Counted from the stretch's first letter, positions 23,538 through 31,348 are shown. The stretch is 33,148 nt of DNA from Halanaeroarchaeum sp051744605 (GCA_051744605.1 JBNJDE010000009.1:1-33148); one strand, 5' to 3'. Numbers and translations: made by a program. Notes: a model not told the origin generated them from the letters alone.

Positions 23538-25169
23538 ATGGACGCGCTGTCGGTCGGACTGCGGATCGGGGTGCCGATAGCGTTGCTCGTCTCGCTAGCC
23601 ATCGTCCGCGCCCTCGATGGGCCACGCGGTCGGTGGGGTCGTCGAGTGCGGTCACGTCTCCTGCTCGGCGTTCCCTGGGGGACGTTGACGACCATCGTGT
23701 TCGTCCTGATCGTGTACCTCGGTCTCCAACAGGGCCTCGAGACCCCCAGATCACCACTCCACATCCCCTTTACCTCCTGGTCGTACTTCTATCCCCTCGG
23801 GGTATTGACCGCGCCGTTCGCCCACCAGGGCCTCGGCCACGTGACGGGGAACGTCCTCGGGACGATAGCCCTCGCGCCCCTCGCCGAGTACGCCTTCTCG
23901 CATTTCCCCACCCAGCGGGGCCGAACCGCCTTCGATACCTGGCGAACGAATCCGTACGTCCGTGCCTTCGTGCTCTTTCCGGCCGGTGCCATCGGGGTCG
24001 GACTCCTGACGAGCATCTTCTCCTGGGGCCCCATCATCGGGTTCTCCGGCGTCGTCTTCGCCTTCGCGGGCTTCGCACTCGTCAGGTATCCCCTCGCGAC
24101 CGTCGTCGCGCTGGTAGCCAGGGACATGCTGGGAACGCTGTACTACGTCCTGCGCGACCCGGTCATCACCAGTTCGGCGAGTCCATCGTTCGGTCCCCCG
24201 TGGTGGGCGGGAATCGCCATCCAGGGTCACTTCCTCGGGTTCCTGCTCGGCGTGACCCTCGGCGCGATCGTCGTCTCGAGACGGTCGCGTGCCAATCGGC
24301 CGAGTGCGTTGAAGCTCTGGACCGGCGGTCTCCTGGTCGGCTCGAACATGACCCTGTGGGCAGTGTGGTGGTATCGAGATGGCGGGTTCGTCCTCTACCG
24401 AGGGGCTGGGATACTCCTCGTAGTCACCCTCGCCCTCGTGGTCACCGCTGCCGTCCACTCGCGTGACGAACCGCTCGTCGGCAGCGTGACGAGTCGACAG
24501 CTCGCAATCGCGTTGTTGACACTCCCGCTACTCACGATGGGGTTCGTCGCCGTCCCGCTGAACGCGACGGTGATCGAAGACGGTGAGCCACCCGGACCAA
24601 CCGTCGAAGTAGACGGGTACTCGGTCGGCTACGCCGAAGACGTTCCCCATCAGCGGGTGGGCGCCATCGATATCTCGGCGCTCGGCGAGACGACCCGGTT
24701 CAACGTCAGTGGCGTCATCGTCACGAACGACGACCGGTCCATCTGGACCGAAGCGATACCCGCCGGTCGGTTGTCGTTCGGTGGCCAACGGACGACGAAG
24801 GTCGGTGGCATCGGCTGGAGCCGATCGGTCACGGCTATCCGGCAGGGATGGTCGGTTACCGGGAACGACACCGTCTATCAGATTGCCCTCAGACCGGCGG
24901 ACGAGAACGCGACCTGGGTGTACGCATCGGAACCAGCACGCGCAGAGCCGACGATAGCCGGATCGAACGTGACGATCCGTCCGGACGGGGGAGCGTTCTT
25001 CGTCACCGTGACATCGGGGAGCGAGGAAATCGAAGAATCCCGGCTGCCAGCACGGAACGAATCGGTCACCGTCGGCGAACTGACGATCACGAGGAATACG
25101 AACGATTGCGTGTTCGCCGAACGGGACGGGACGAGAGTACGAGTCGCGACGAAAGAAACCTACCAGTGA
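23538..25169 (+). CDS. Rhomboid family intramembrane serine protease
   Basis: A 543-residue membrane protein. The N-terminal 330 residues hold about eight hydrophobic segments and the rhomboid core: GHVTGN (His101, Asn105), the catalytic Ser170 in GFSGVVFAFAGF, and the partner His231 in GHFLGFLLG. After a last transmembrane segment near 320-345 comes an approximately 200-residue beta-rich C-terminal domain with several Asn-X-Ser/Thr sequons (NAT, NVS, NVT, NES), which is therefore probably extracellular. I do not recognise that domain. Rhomboids cut single-pass membrane proteins within the bilayer; the substrate here is unknown. Its stop is four bases from that of the convergent methyltransferase. 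Confidence 0.9.
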   Translation: MDALSVGLRIGVPIALLVSLAIVRALDGPRGRWGRRVRSRLLLGVPWGTLTTIVFVLIVYLGLQQGLETPRSPLHIPFTSWSYFYPLGVLTAPFAHQGLGHVTGNVLGTIALAPLAEYAFSHFPTQRGRTAFDTWRTNPYVRAFVLFPAGAIGVGLLTSIFSWGPIIGFSGVVFAFAGFALVRYPLATVVALVARDMLGTLYYVLRDPVITSSASPSFGPPWWAGIAIQGHFLGFLLGVTLGAIVVSRRSRANRPSALKLWTGGLLVGSNMTLWAVWWYRDGGFVLYRGAGILLVVTLALVVTAAVHSRDEPLVGSVTSRQLAIALLTLPLLTMGFVAVPLNATVIEDGEPPGPTVEVDGYSVGYAEDVPHQRVGAIDISALGETTRFNVSGVIVTNDDRSIWTEAIPAGRLSFGGQRTTKVGGIGWSRSVTAIRQGWSVTGNDTVYQIALRPADENATWVYASEPARAEPTIAGSNVTIRPDGGAFFVTVTSGSEEIEESRLPARNESVTVGELTITRNTNDCVFAERDGTRVRVATKETYQ

Positions 25170-25173
25170 GGCG

Positions 25174-25791
25174 TCATCCCGTCCACGCTACCCTGAACAC
25201 TTCGGCGTCGACGGTCCGGCGTTCCTCGCGATGGAATTCGAACTGGTTCGGAATCTCGAATTCGGCCTGGTACGCGTGCGTCACCGTCCCGTCGTTGTCC
25301 GCCACGAACCGTTCGACGAAGGTTCGACTGCCCGCGTTGTGGATGGAATACGACACCGCCCCGATCGTCGCAGCCGTCTCGAGGAACGCCCGGTCCGCGT
25401 GTCTGTTCCCGTACTGGGCGCCAAAGGGTGGGTTCATCACCACCGTCGCCTCGTCGAGACAGACCGGCGGGGTCGTCGCGTCACCCTCGATCCAGTCGAT
25501 GGAAATCGGTGGATCGACCTGCCGCTCGTTCTCTCTCGCCAGTTCGAGCGCCTCCCCGTCCAGTTCGACACCGACCACCGCTCTCGGTCCCCCAAAGGCT
25601 GCAGCGAGTGCCAGCATGCCGGTCCCCGAACCCAGGTCGACGACCGTCCGACCGTCGAGGTCCGACTGCATCGCGGCGACGTGGACGACGTGCGCGGCGA
25701 TCTCCGCCGGTGTTCGATACTGTTCGAGTGCCGGTACCGGATCGTCGAAGGCCGAGACTGATTCGAGACGGCGGGCGAGGTCGCGTTTCAT
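25174..25791 (-). CDS. METTL5-like N6-adenine rRNA methyltransferase
   Basis: A 205-residue class I SAM-dependent methyltransferase. The SAM-binding motif I is VVDLGSGTGMLALAAA (about 50-65), motif II is VVGVELD, and the catalytic NPPF tetrapeptide at 120-123 is that of N6-adenine (or N5-Gln) methyltransferases. ALEQYRTPAEIAAHVV at the N-terminus is characteristic of the METTL5 group. Human METTL5 makes one m6A in 18S rRNA; a 16S rRNA role here is inferred. Dph2 lies 20 bases upstream on the same strand, so the two genes probably form an operon of translation-apparatus modifiers. Confidence 0.88.
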   Translation of the reverse strand: MKRDLARRLESVSAFDDPVPALEQYRTPAEIAAHVVHVAAMQSDLDGRTVVDLGSGTGMLALAAAFGGPRAVVGVELDGEALELARENERQVDPPISIDWIEGDATTPPVCLDEATVVMNPPFGAQYGNRHADRAFLETAATIGAVSYSIHNAGSRTFVERFVADNDGTVTHAYQAEFEIPNQFEFHREERRTVDAEVFRVAWTG

Positions 25792-25811
25792 CGTCTACCG
25801 CGTCCGCAACA

Positions 25812-26846
25812 TTACCAGGTGCCGTGGAACGTATCGAAGGAGAGTGCGTCCATCGGTTCCTCGCCGATGGCGATACGGTACTCCTGCGGAGTCAACAGGG
25901 GCTCGTGGAACTGCGGGCCGTCGTCGGTCGTGACCCGGGGACAGGCCGTGTTGACGTAGGCGTCGAACCCGAAATTGCGCAGTCGGTCGGGGGTCACCTC
26001 GTCGAGGCTGATGAGATAGGCGCTCTCGTGTTCGGCGACGAGATCTTCGGCGACGTCCCAGCGGCGCTGTCCGATCTTCGAGGAGACGATGATCCCCCAC
26101 GTCTCGGCGTCCATCGCACGGTGGATGGCTCCGTAGCGCTGTTTGACGAACTCCTCGGTCGTCGCCTCCGTCAGGACGTTGTTGACCGGGTCGGCGATGA
26201 CCACCCGCTTGTCGGGATGCTCCATGCCGAGACCGACGGGATGGAACTTCCCGCCGCCGACGTAGAGGACCTGGTCGGCGTCCACGTCGGCACTCGCGTA
26301 GTTGCACCCGAGAACCTGTCCCTCGTGTGTCAGTCGTTCGTCCCCCTTACGGGTGAGAACCGTGAAACCCCGTTCTTCGAGGAATTCCTTCATTTCATCG
26401 AAGTGACTCATGTGCTGGGCGGTCGTCACCAGACCGACCTCACCGTCGTCGAGTTCTTCGACGGCCTCCTCCATGATGGGGAAGACGTCGACGTTCGAGA
26501 ACAGCGGGACGTAGATGATGTTGCCCGACTCCTTCATCGGCGAGTGACCGAAGTGCACGAAGACGTCGGTCCGGCGCATCATCTCGAGGTCCAGGTCACA
26601 CGCACCGTAGCAGGGTTGCCCGGAGATGAGGACAGTGACGCCCTCCGGGAGGAGGTCACGGAGATCGTCGGCGACCCCACCGGCCCGACGCTTCAGTCCC
26701 TCGGGGAACTGTAGACCGACGGACTCCGCCTCGCGGTCCGCTACGGCCTCGGCCACGCGTTCCAGTTCGTAATCCCACTCGCGGTCGTACTTGAGGGCCA
26801 TCCCCGTGTTGCGGAGGTCCCCAACCGACCGTTCGTCATTGCTCAT
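25812..26846 (-). CDS. dph2: Diphthamide synthase Dph2
   Basis: A 344-residue non-canonical radical-SAM enzyme that transfers a 3-amino-3-carboxypropyl group from SAM to a His of elongation factor 2, the first step of diphthamide formation. Three conserved Cys ligands for the 4Fe-4S cluster are Cys79 (GQPCYGACD), Cys181 (LGCNYAS) and Cys302 (NTACPRV). VGLQFPEGLKRRA, FGHSPM and KIGQRRWDVAE are further family motifs. Archaea use a homodimer, so no Dph1 is needed. A GTTTTAC box lies 28 bases upstream of the ATG. It leads the METTL5-like gene. Confidence 0.95.
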   Translation of the reverse strand: MSNDERSVGDLRNTGMALKYDREWDYELERVAEAVADREAESVGLQFPEGLKRRAGGVADDLRDLLPEGVTVLISGQPCYGACDLDLEMMRRTDVFVHFGHSPMKESGNIIYVPLFSNVDVFPIMEEAVEELDDGEVGLVTTAQHMSHFDEMKEFLEERGFTVLTRKGDERLTHEGQVLGCNYASADVDADQVLYVGGGKFHPVGLGMEHPDKRVVIADPVNNVLTEATTEEFVKQRYGAIHRAMDAETWGIIVSSKIGQRRWDVAEDLVAEHESAYLISLDEVTPDRLRNFGFDAYVNTACPRVTTDDGPQFHEPLLTPQEYRIAIGEEPMDALSFDTFHGTW

Positions 26847-26870
26847 TGGGCCTCGCTACTCGACAGGCGG

Positions 26871-26877
26871 GTAAAAC
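26871..26877 (-). promoter_or_regulatory. TATA-like box of dph2
   Basis: The minus strand reads GTTTTAC, centred 28 bases before the ATG at 26846. Confidence 0.6.
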
Positions 26878-26937
26878 GTCGGCGGTTTCCCGTCAAACCC
26901 CTCGATATGATGGGCGTGTCCGCGCGACACCGCAAGC

Positions 26938-26945
26938 CATTAGCG
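26938..26945 (+). promoter_or_regulatory. TATA-like box of the MBL hydrolase gene
   Basis: CCATTAGC is centred 27 bases before the ATG at 26968. An out-of-frame ATG at 26954 lies between and would be excluded from a leaderless transcript. Confidence 0.4.
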
Positions 26946-26967
26946 CCCCGCGGATGAGCACGACAGC

Positions 26968-27810
26968 ATGGCCATCCACAGCGACTGGGGCGACTGGCTT
27001 CCCGAGGCGGTGGCCGACGCCGACCCCGACGGCGTCGCCATCTGGTATCTCGGCTGCAACGGGTTCGTCCTCAAGGGGTCGATGGGGACGACGATGTTCG
27101 TCGACCCGTATCTCGGAACCGGCGATCCACCCCGTACCGTTCGCATGATACCGGTGCCGTTCGATCCCGAGGACGTCACCGCGACGGACGCGATACTGGC
27201 GACCCACGAACACACGGATCACGTCCACGGCCCGACGCAGGCCCCCATCCTCGCTCGGACGGACGCGACGTTCTTCGGCCCGGACGCGAGCGTCACGAAG
27301 GCACTCGACGACGAGGCATGGAACGACGCGTACGACGTCTCCGAGACCCAGTTCGAGACGGTGAGCGAGGGCGACTCCTTCGACGTCGGCGAATTCGTCG
27401 TCCACGTCGAGGCCGCCAACGACCCCGACGCCGACCATCCCGTGTCCTACGTGATCGAACACGCTGCGGGAACGTTCTTCCACGGCGGCGACACCAGACC
27501 GACCGAGGCGTTCGACGACGTGGGCGACCGATACGACATCGACGTCGCGGCACTGGCGTTCGGATCGGTCGGAATGATTCGCGACAAGCAGACCAGGGTC
27601 CCGAAACGCACGCGCTGGTACAACGACGAGAATCAGGTCGTCGAAGCCGCCAACGCAGTTCGGGCGGAACAGCTACTTCCAACGCACTGGGACATGTGGA
27701 AGGGGCTCACGGCTGATCCCACTGCACTTCACGAGCACACCCGCACGTTCGAGCATCCACGGTCGCTCGCTATCGTCGAGATCGGCGACCGGATCGACCT
27801 GTCGGCATAG
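26968..27810 (+). CDS. MBL-fold metal-dependent hydrolase (UlaG-like)
   Basis: A 280-residue metallo-beta-lactamase-fold protein. The metal motif is THEHTDHVHG (His80, His82, Asp84, His85); later ligands are probably in FFHGGDTRP and LLPTHWDMW. IWYLGCNGFVLKGSMGTTMFVDPYL and the overall length fit the UlaG/L-ascorbate-6-phosphate lactonase-like group. No ascorbate or sugar genes lie nearby, so the substrate is unknown. No signal peptide is seen. It appears to be transcribed alone. Confidence 0.87.
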   Translation: MAIHSDWGDWLPEAVADADPDGVAIWYLGCNGFVLKGSMGTTMFVDPYLGTGDPPRTVRMIPVPFDPEDVTATDAILATHEHTDHVHGPTQAPILARTDATFFGPDASVTKALDDEAWNDAYDVSETQFETVSEGDSFDVGEFVVHVEAANDPDADHPVSYVIEHAAGTFFHGGDTRPTEAFDDVGDRYDIDVAALAFGSVGMIRDKQTRVPKRTRWYNDENQVVEAANAVRAEQLLPTHWDMWKGLTADPTALHEHTRTFEHPRSLAIVEIGDRIDLSA

Positions 27811-27819
27811 CGCCGGTTG

Positions 27820-27826
27820 TTTTAAG
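27820..27826 (+). promoter_or_regulatory. TATA box 27 bases before a 10-residue leader ORF
   Basis: TTTTAAG is centred 27 bases before the ATG at 27850, the start of a 10-codon ORF, and about 56 bases before the downstream gene. It is a good TATA match, so the transcript probably starts at or just before 27850. Confidence 0.6.
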
Positions 27827-27849
27827 TGGATCTTCGATAACTACGGCGT

Positions 27850-27882
27850 ATGTATCGTCTACCAACGGGGTGGTCCGTGTGA
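27850..27882 (+). CDS. 10-residue leader ORF coupled to the coiled-coil protein gene
   Basis: The ORF encodes MYRLPTGWSV and ends at TGA 27880-27882, which overlaps the GTG start (27879-27881) of the next gene as GTGA. The ATG sits where a leaderless transcript from the TTTTAAG box would begin. GGGGTGG within the ORF, five bases before the GTG, resembles a Shine-Dalgarno site. The arrangement suggests termination-reinitiation. Translation is not shown. Confidence 0.45.
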   Translation: MYRLPTGWSV

Positions 27883-29714
27883 GCGACGAGACCATCGTCG
27901 AGGACAGGGGGATAACCGTCACGAAGGCATTCGATCGGGAGGGGTTCCCGGTCCCCGCGGTCACGTTCCGGATCGAGTCTGACCGCACCGACGAGGCCAC
28001 GATCCGCATCGTCGATACGATCCCTGCGGACTTCGGCATCGAACAGATCGGGTTCCATCCGGACTACGGGAGCGAACACTGGACCGCCACCGGGGAAGGG
28101 GTGGTCAGATTCGAACGCACCGTCGAGGCCGGAGAGGCGTTCACCACGGTGTACGGTGTCAAAATGTCCGACGACGAACACGCGGAACCGTTCCTGCAGG
28201 CCCCGACGATCGAGGTCGACCCAGTTGCGGCAGACGACTCGGCCATCGAGGACGTCGTCCCGAAGGAGAGTTCCGACGTCGTCAGAGAGCTCGCCGACGG
28301 CGAGCGGGACTCGATCCCCGGCCTCGAAGCAGACGACGAGGAGCCCGAACCCGCCACCACCGCCGTCGCCGACGACGACGCAGAAATCATCGGCGCGAGT
28401 GAAGCGGCCGCCGATGGCCCTACCGAAGGCGAAGCGGCGTCCGAGACAGACCCCACTGACGCGTTCGCGGACGACGACTTCGACACAGGGGTCGAATCGA
28501 CGGCCGACGACGACATCGTCGAGGCCGGAACCGATGCGATCGGAACGACCGATACGCCGACGTCCCAGGCCGACGACGCCGACGAGGAGCCGGACACAGT
28601 ATCGGACGAGGACCTGCTCACCGCAGGAACCGACGATTTCGGTCGGGATTCGGAGACCGACGACGGCGGAGACGACACGGCACCCGAAGAAACGGGTCTC
28701 GAGGGTGACCCCGAAGCAGCGGTCGAGGCAGAGTCGGCAGAGGAGCCTACCGAAACCGAATCCGAAGCCGAGGCTTTCGAGGCCGAATCCGAAGCCGAGG
28801 CTTTCGAGGCCGACCCGGGCGAAGACACCGTCGAGGCAGACCCCGAGGCGGAAGCGGAATCTGCTATCGATTCCGCCACCGCGGCCGAGGTCGAGCGGGA
28901 GGGCCACCGGACAGAACCCGACGAATCCGTGGAATCGACGGACGACGCAACCGCCGACGAACCGTCCGAAGAAGAACCGACAGCTGTCGAAATCGAGAGC
29001 GACTCAGCCATGACCGAGGAACCCACTGACCCAACGCCGACCGAACCGGAACCAACTACCGAATCTGACTACGTCGAGGTCGAATCGGACGACACGACCG
29101 CCGAACCCGCGCCCGCTCCCGAGGGTGGCCTCGCCGCGACGCTCGCGGCGGAGATCCGGGAGGGGACCGTCGACGACGAAGACCTCGCGGTGATCCGAGA
29201 GGCCGTCGGCGAACCAGCAGCGAGCGAGACGGTTCGAGTCGAACACCTGCAGGCACGCGTCTCCGACCTCGAGGCGTACACCGATGCACTCGAGGAGTTC
29301 CTCGACGAGAACGGCCGTGCGCGGGACGTGCTCTCCAACGTGGAATCCGGAGTCGACGACCTCGCGGGTGAAATCGAGGAGATCGGTTCTCGAGTGGACT
29401 CGGCCCAGGGCGAACGGGAGGCACTTCGCGAGCGCATCAACAGTCTCGCCGACGATCTGAACGCAGTCGACGACGTCGCCAAGAGCGTCGACCGGTTGGC
29501 TGGCGACCTGGAGGCTATCGAAGAGCGGGTCGCCGACGGGGAGGAGGCCAGAATCGAGGTCGCCGAACTCGAAGAACAGCTCGCGAACGTCGAAGCGGAC
29601 ATCGCGGACGTCGAAGAAGACGTCGATGACGTCGAAGCGGATGTCGAGGACGTCGAAGCGGATGTCGAAGAGTTCCAGGAGTGGCGCAGTCAGCTCTCGG
29701 ATCTCTTCAACTGA
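27879..29714 (+). CDS. Acidic linker and coiled-coil protein of unknown function
   Basis: A 611-residue protein. Residues 1-110 form a folded N-terminal domain (ITVTKAFDREGFPVPAVTFRIESDRT, then DTIPADFGIEQIGFHPDYG) that looks like a small beta-sandwich. Residues about 115-415 are an extremely acidic low-complexity linker with a duplicated nine-residue unit. Residues about 445-605 are predicted coiled coil (VEHLQARVSDLEAYTDALEE and on), ending in four exact heptads. No signal peptide or membrane span is seen. The layout recalls the gene at 49-2421 but the folded domains differ. The GTG at 27879 is chosen because it overlaps the leader ORF stop; a GTG nine bases earlier (27870) is possible. I do not know the function; scaffold or filament roles would be guesses. 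Confidence 0.82.
   Translation: MSDETIVEDRGITVTKAFDREGFPVPAVTFRIESDRTDEATIRIVDTIPADFGIEQIGFHPDYGSEHWTATGEGVVRFERTVEAGEAFTTVYGVKMSDDEHAEPFLQAPTIEVDPVAADDSAIEDVVPKESSDVVRELADGERDSIPGLEADDEEPEPATTAVADDDAEIIGASEAAADGPTEGEAASETDPTDAFADDDFDTGVESTADDDIVEAGTDAIGTTDTPTSQADDADEEPDTVSDEDLLTAGTDDFGRDSETDDGGDDTAPEETGLEGDPEAAVEAESAEEPTETESEAEAFEAESEAEAFEADPGEDTVEADPEAEAESAIDSATAAEVEREGHRTEPDESVESTDDATADEPSEEEPTAVEIESDSAMTEEPTDPTPTEPEPTTESDYVEVESDDTTAEPAPAPEGGLAATLAAEIREGTVDDEDLAVIREAVGEPAASETVRVEHLQARVSDLEAYTDALEEFLDENGRARDVLSNVESGVDDLAGEIEEIGSRVDSAQGEREALRERINSLADDLNAVDDVAKSVDRLAGDLEAIEERVADGEEARIEVAELEEQLANVEADIADVEEDVDDVEADVEDVEADVEEFQEWRSQLSDLFN
28758..28811. repeat. Perfect 27-bp tandem duplication
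   Basis: Copies at 28758-28784 and 28785-28811 are identical and start GAATCCGAAGCCGAGGC. Each encodes the nine residues ESEAEAFEA in the acidic linker. Perfect identity, including codon choice, indicates a recent duplication. Confidence 0.9.
29589..29672. repeat. Four 21-bp units encoding heptads
   Basis: Units at 29589-29609, 29610-29630, 29631-29651 and 29652-29672 all start GTCGAAG and encode seven-residue units of the form VEADVED. Units three and four are nearly identical. The DNA period equals one coiled-coil heptad, so units can be gained or lost without breaking the helix register. Confidence 0.85.
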
Positions 29715-29734
29715 GCCGTCGGCCGAAACGCAAG

Positions 29735-29742
29735 GAGTAAAG
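29735..29742 (+). promoter_or_regulatory. TATA-like box of the HisG-like gene
   Basis: GAGTAAAG is centred about 28 bases before the ATG at 29766 and 21 bases after the preceding stop. Confidence 0.5.
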
Positions 29743-29765
29743 CGGCGGCCCTGCTGTTTTCGACA

Positions 29766-30674
29766 ATGACAGCGCCGGTTCGTATCGCCGTCCCCCGGAA
29801 GGGACGACCCCTCGAAGCCGTTCTGGACCGACTGGCAACGGTCTCCGGTGGCGAAACCGTCGCTGACGACGTCATCTCGACGCTCCGATACGAGAAGGCG
29901 GTGACCAAAGGCGAACAGACTGCAGACACCACCGTCTACGATCGGCTTGCGAGATACAGCACCCTGGAAGACCCCTATCAGCCGGAGTACACGCTCCTCC
30001 GTGACGACCGCGACGGGAAACCGCGTCGGATCGTCTTCGATTCGGTGACGCTGGACATCGAGGGCGTCCCCGTCGAACTCGTCGGCCGGGAGGAACCGTT
30101 CAGGGCACTCCGAACGCACTCGTTCGCGCTCGGATTCGATAGCGCCGACCTGGTGCTCGAGGAGGTGGTCTCGCTGGAACCCGAACCGCTCTCGGAGCTC
30201 GCGGACCTCAACGATCGGATCGACCCCCACGACACGGACGTCAGGGTGGTCACCGGTCTCGGCGATACGGTCTATCACACGGTCCTCGCGAAGCCATCCC
30301 TCCTCGAGGGAGGGCCCCGGGATGCGCCCGATCGGTCGTTCATCGCGGAGTACGAGGGACCGCTGGTCATCTCCCCGCGGTACGAACGACTCGTCGAAGC
30401 AGTTCTCGGGACCGATGCGACACGTGGACTCACCTTCGAGTATCCCGCTCCTGACGAGCAAGAGGAGCCAGCCATCGCCGGGACGGGTATCGGAATCTAC
30501 CTCACCGTCACCGGTGGCACCGCGCGGGACACGGGGTTGCTCGTCGGAGAGCAACTATTCCCGAGCGAGACGGTCCTGCTGGAGAACGAGAACGAAGCCG
30601 ACGATCCGGACGTCGAGACGGTGAAATCCGCGATCAGCCTCGAGGACACACTGTCGACCGTTCCCGTCGCCTGA
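29766..30674 (+). CDS. HisG-like (ATP phosphoribosyltransferase-fold) protein, function unknown
   Basis: A 302-residue protein. The N-terminus APVRIAVPRKGRPLEAVLDR resembles the first strand of HisG (RIAVPNKGRL type), and IYLTVTGGTARDTGLLVGE near residues 243-261 resembles the PRPP-binding loop of HisG (SSGTTLRENGL type), followed by the EQLFPSETVLLENE helix-strand. The middle (about 45-200), with SVTLDIEGVPVELVGREEP and VVTGLGDTVYHTVLAKPSLL, does not match typical HisG. It is therefore probably a diverged paralogue with a periplasmic-binding-like fold rather than the histidine enzyme. No partner gene suggests a substrate. Confidence 0.6.
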   Translation: MTAPVRIAVPRKGRPLEAVLDRLATVSGGETVADDVISTLRYEKAVTKGEQTADTTVYDRLARYSTLEDPYQPEYTLLRDDRDGKPRRIVFDSVTLDIEGVPVELVGREEPFRALRTHSFALGFDSADLVLEEVVSLEPEPLSELADLNDRIDPHDTDVRVVTGLGDTVYHTVLAKPSLLEGGPRDAPDRSFIAEYEGPLVISPRYERLVEAVLGTDATRGLTFEYPAPDEQEEPAIAGTGIGIYLTVTGGTARDTGLLVGEQLFPSETVLLENENEADDPDVETVKSAISLEDTLSTVPVA

Positions 30675-30711
30675 TTTCTCGAGTGGAAGCTATCGACGAC
30701 ACGCCGGGCGA

Positions 30712-30834
30712 TCACTCGACGGCTTTCGACACCGTCTGGACGGGCCGACTGCCCTCGTAGTCTGGCGGCACGTACGCGCACAGCGGGTCGGATTCGAGCG
30801 GCCGCCGGTCGGTGTCGAGGTCCTGTCCGAACAT
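30712..30834 (-). CDS. Small ORF, 40 residues, unknown
   Basis: The frame starts ATGTTCGGACAGGACCTC and encodes 40 residues beginning MFGQDLDTDRRPLESD and ending QTVSKAVE. Nearly all third codon positions are G or C (about 36 of 40), the bias of real genes here, and the composition is acidic with one Cys (residue 19) and a PPDYEGSRP segment. It fills an otherwise gene-free 320-base gap. A weak A/T element (30851-30859) lies about 22 bases upstream. It matches no family I know. It could be a real small protein or a remnant. Confidence 0.45.
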   Translation of the reverse strand: MFGQDLDTDRRPLESDPLCAYVPPDYEGSRPVQTVSKAVE

Positions 30835-30995
30835 GATGAACGGTGCCCGGTATCGAATCCTGGGGTCCCACTGCCCCGTATTCGGTGCCTAACATGTTCG
30901 TATTTCGGTGGACACGCGACCGGTGTCGTTGCCAACTTCCGGTAACTGGCCACCCGCTATATATCACCGGAACGAGAACTTCTGGGCGAACAGCG
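30835..30995. other. Intergenic part of the gap before the DUF7521-type gene
   Basis: Together with the 40-residue ORF this makes up the 321-base gap 30675-30995. It holds the TATATATC promoter element near 30957-30965. An ATG at 30894 is in frame with the following membrane protein gene, but starting there would place that TATA element inside the coding region. I see nothing else. Confidence 0.5.
30957..30965 (+). promoter_or_regulatory. TATA box of the DUF7521-type gene
   Basis: CTATATATC is the strongest TATA sequence in the window, centred about 35 bases before the ATG at 30996. It predicts a leader of roughly eight bases. Confidence 0.65.
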
Positions 30996-31277
30996 ATGGA
31001 GTTCCGTGGGGCCGTCATCCTGGTCACGATACTGACCGTGCTCGTCTTCGGCGGGTTGGTGACGTCGATGACCGTCCGTGCCGCTCGCCGAACCAGAACC
31101 ACAGCGCTGTGGAGTCTCGCCACCGCGTTGGCACTCATCACCATCGGGACCGCAGTCACCGAACTGCTCCTCCTCGACGCGAAGGCAGGGGTCCACGGCG
31201 TCGACGTCGTCGCGAGTCTCCTCCTCGCGACCGGATTTGCCATCCTGGCCTATTCGATATACGGTGGCTACTCGTAG
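30996..31277 (+). CDS. Small three-span membrane protein (DUF7521-like)
   Basis: A 93-residue protein with three hydrophobic segments: about residues 5-27 (AVILVTILTVLVFGGLVTSM), 37-59 (ALWSLATALALITIGTAVTEL) and 70-88 (VVASLLLATGFAILAYSIY). A short basic loop (RAARRTRTT) lies between the first two. The layout, including the final LYSIY-type end, matches the halobacterial DUF7521 family as I recall it. Such genes often sit beside winged-helix regulators, which is not the case here. Function unknown. Confidence 0.75.
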   Translation: MEFRGAVILVTILTVLVFGGLVTSMTVRAARRTRTTALWSLATALALITIGTAVTELLLLDAKAGVHGVDVVASLLLATGFAILAYSIYGGYS

Positions 31278-31315
31278 GGACCGATACCGCTCCACCACCG
31301 AACATCTTCGCCGCG

Positions 31316-31325
31316 CATCTTTTCC
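31316..31325 (+). promoter_or_regulatory. TATA-like box of the MoaD-like gene
   Basis: CATCTTTTCC is centred about 28 bases before the ATG at 31349. Confidence 0.5.
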
Positions 31326-31348
31326 GACGACGAACTGTTCGGGCACCC

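Noticed and set aside
27822..28907. 361-residue open frame on the minus strand
   Set aside because: Antisense to the acidic linker; the GFGFGLESLGFGFG-like repeats mirror the 27-bp duplication.
29004..30554. 516-residue open frame on the minus strand
   Set aside because: It is opposite the coiled-coil and HisG-like genes. Its repeats (FDVRDVRFDV type) are the antisense reading of the heptad repeats.
30894..30995. Longer N-terminus for the DUF7521-type protein
   Set aside because: The in-frame ATG at 30894 adds a basic, Cys-containing segment and would put the TATATATC box inside the gene; the start at 30996 gives the family-like N-terminus.
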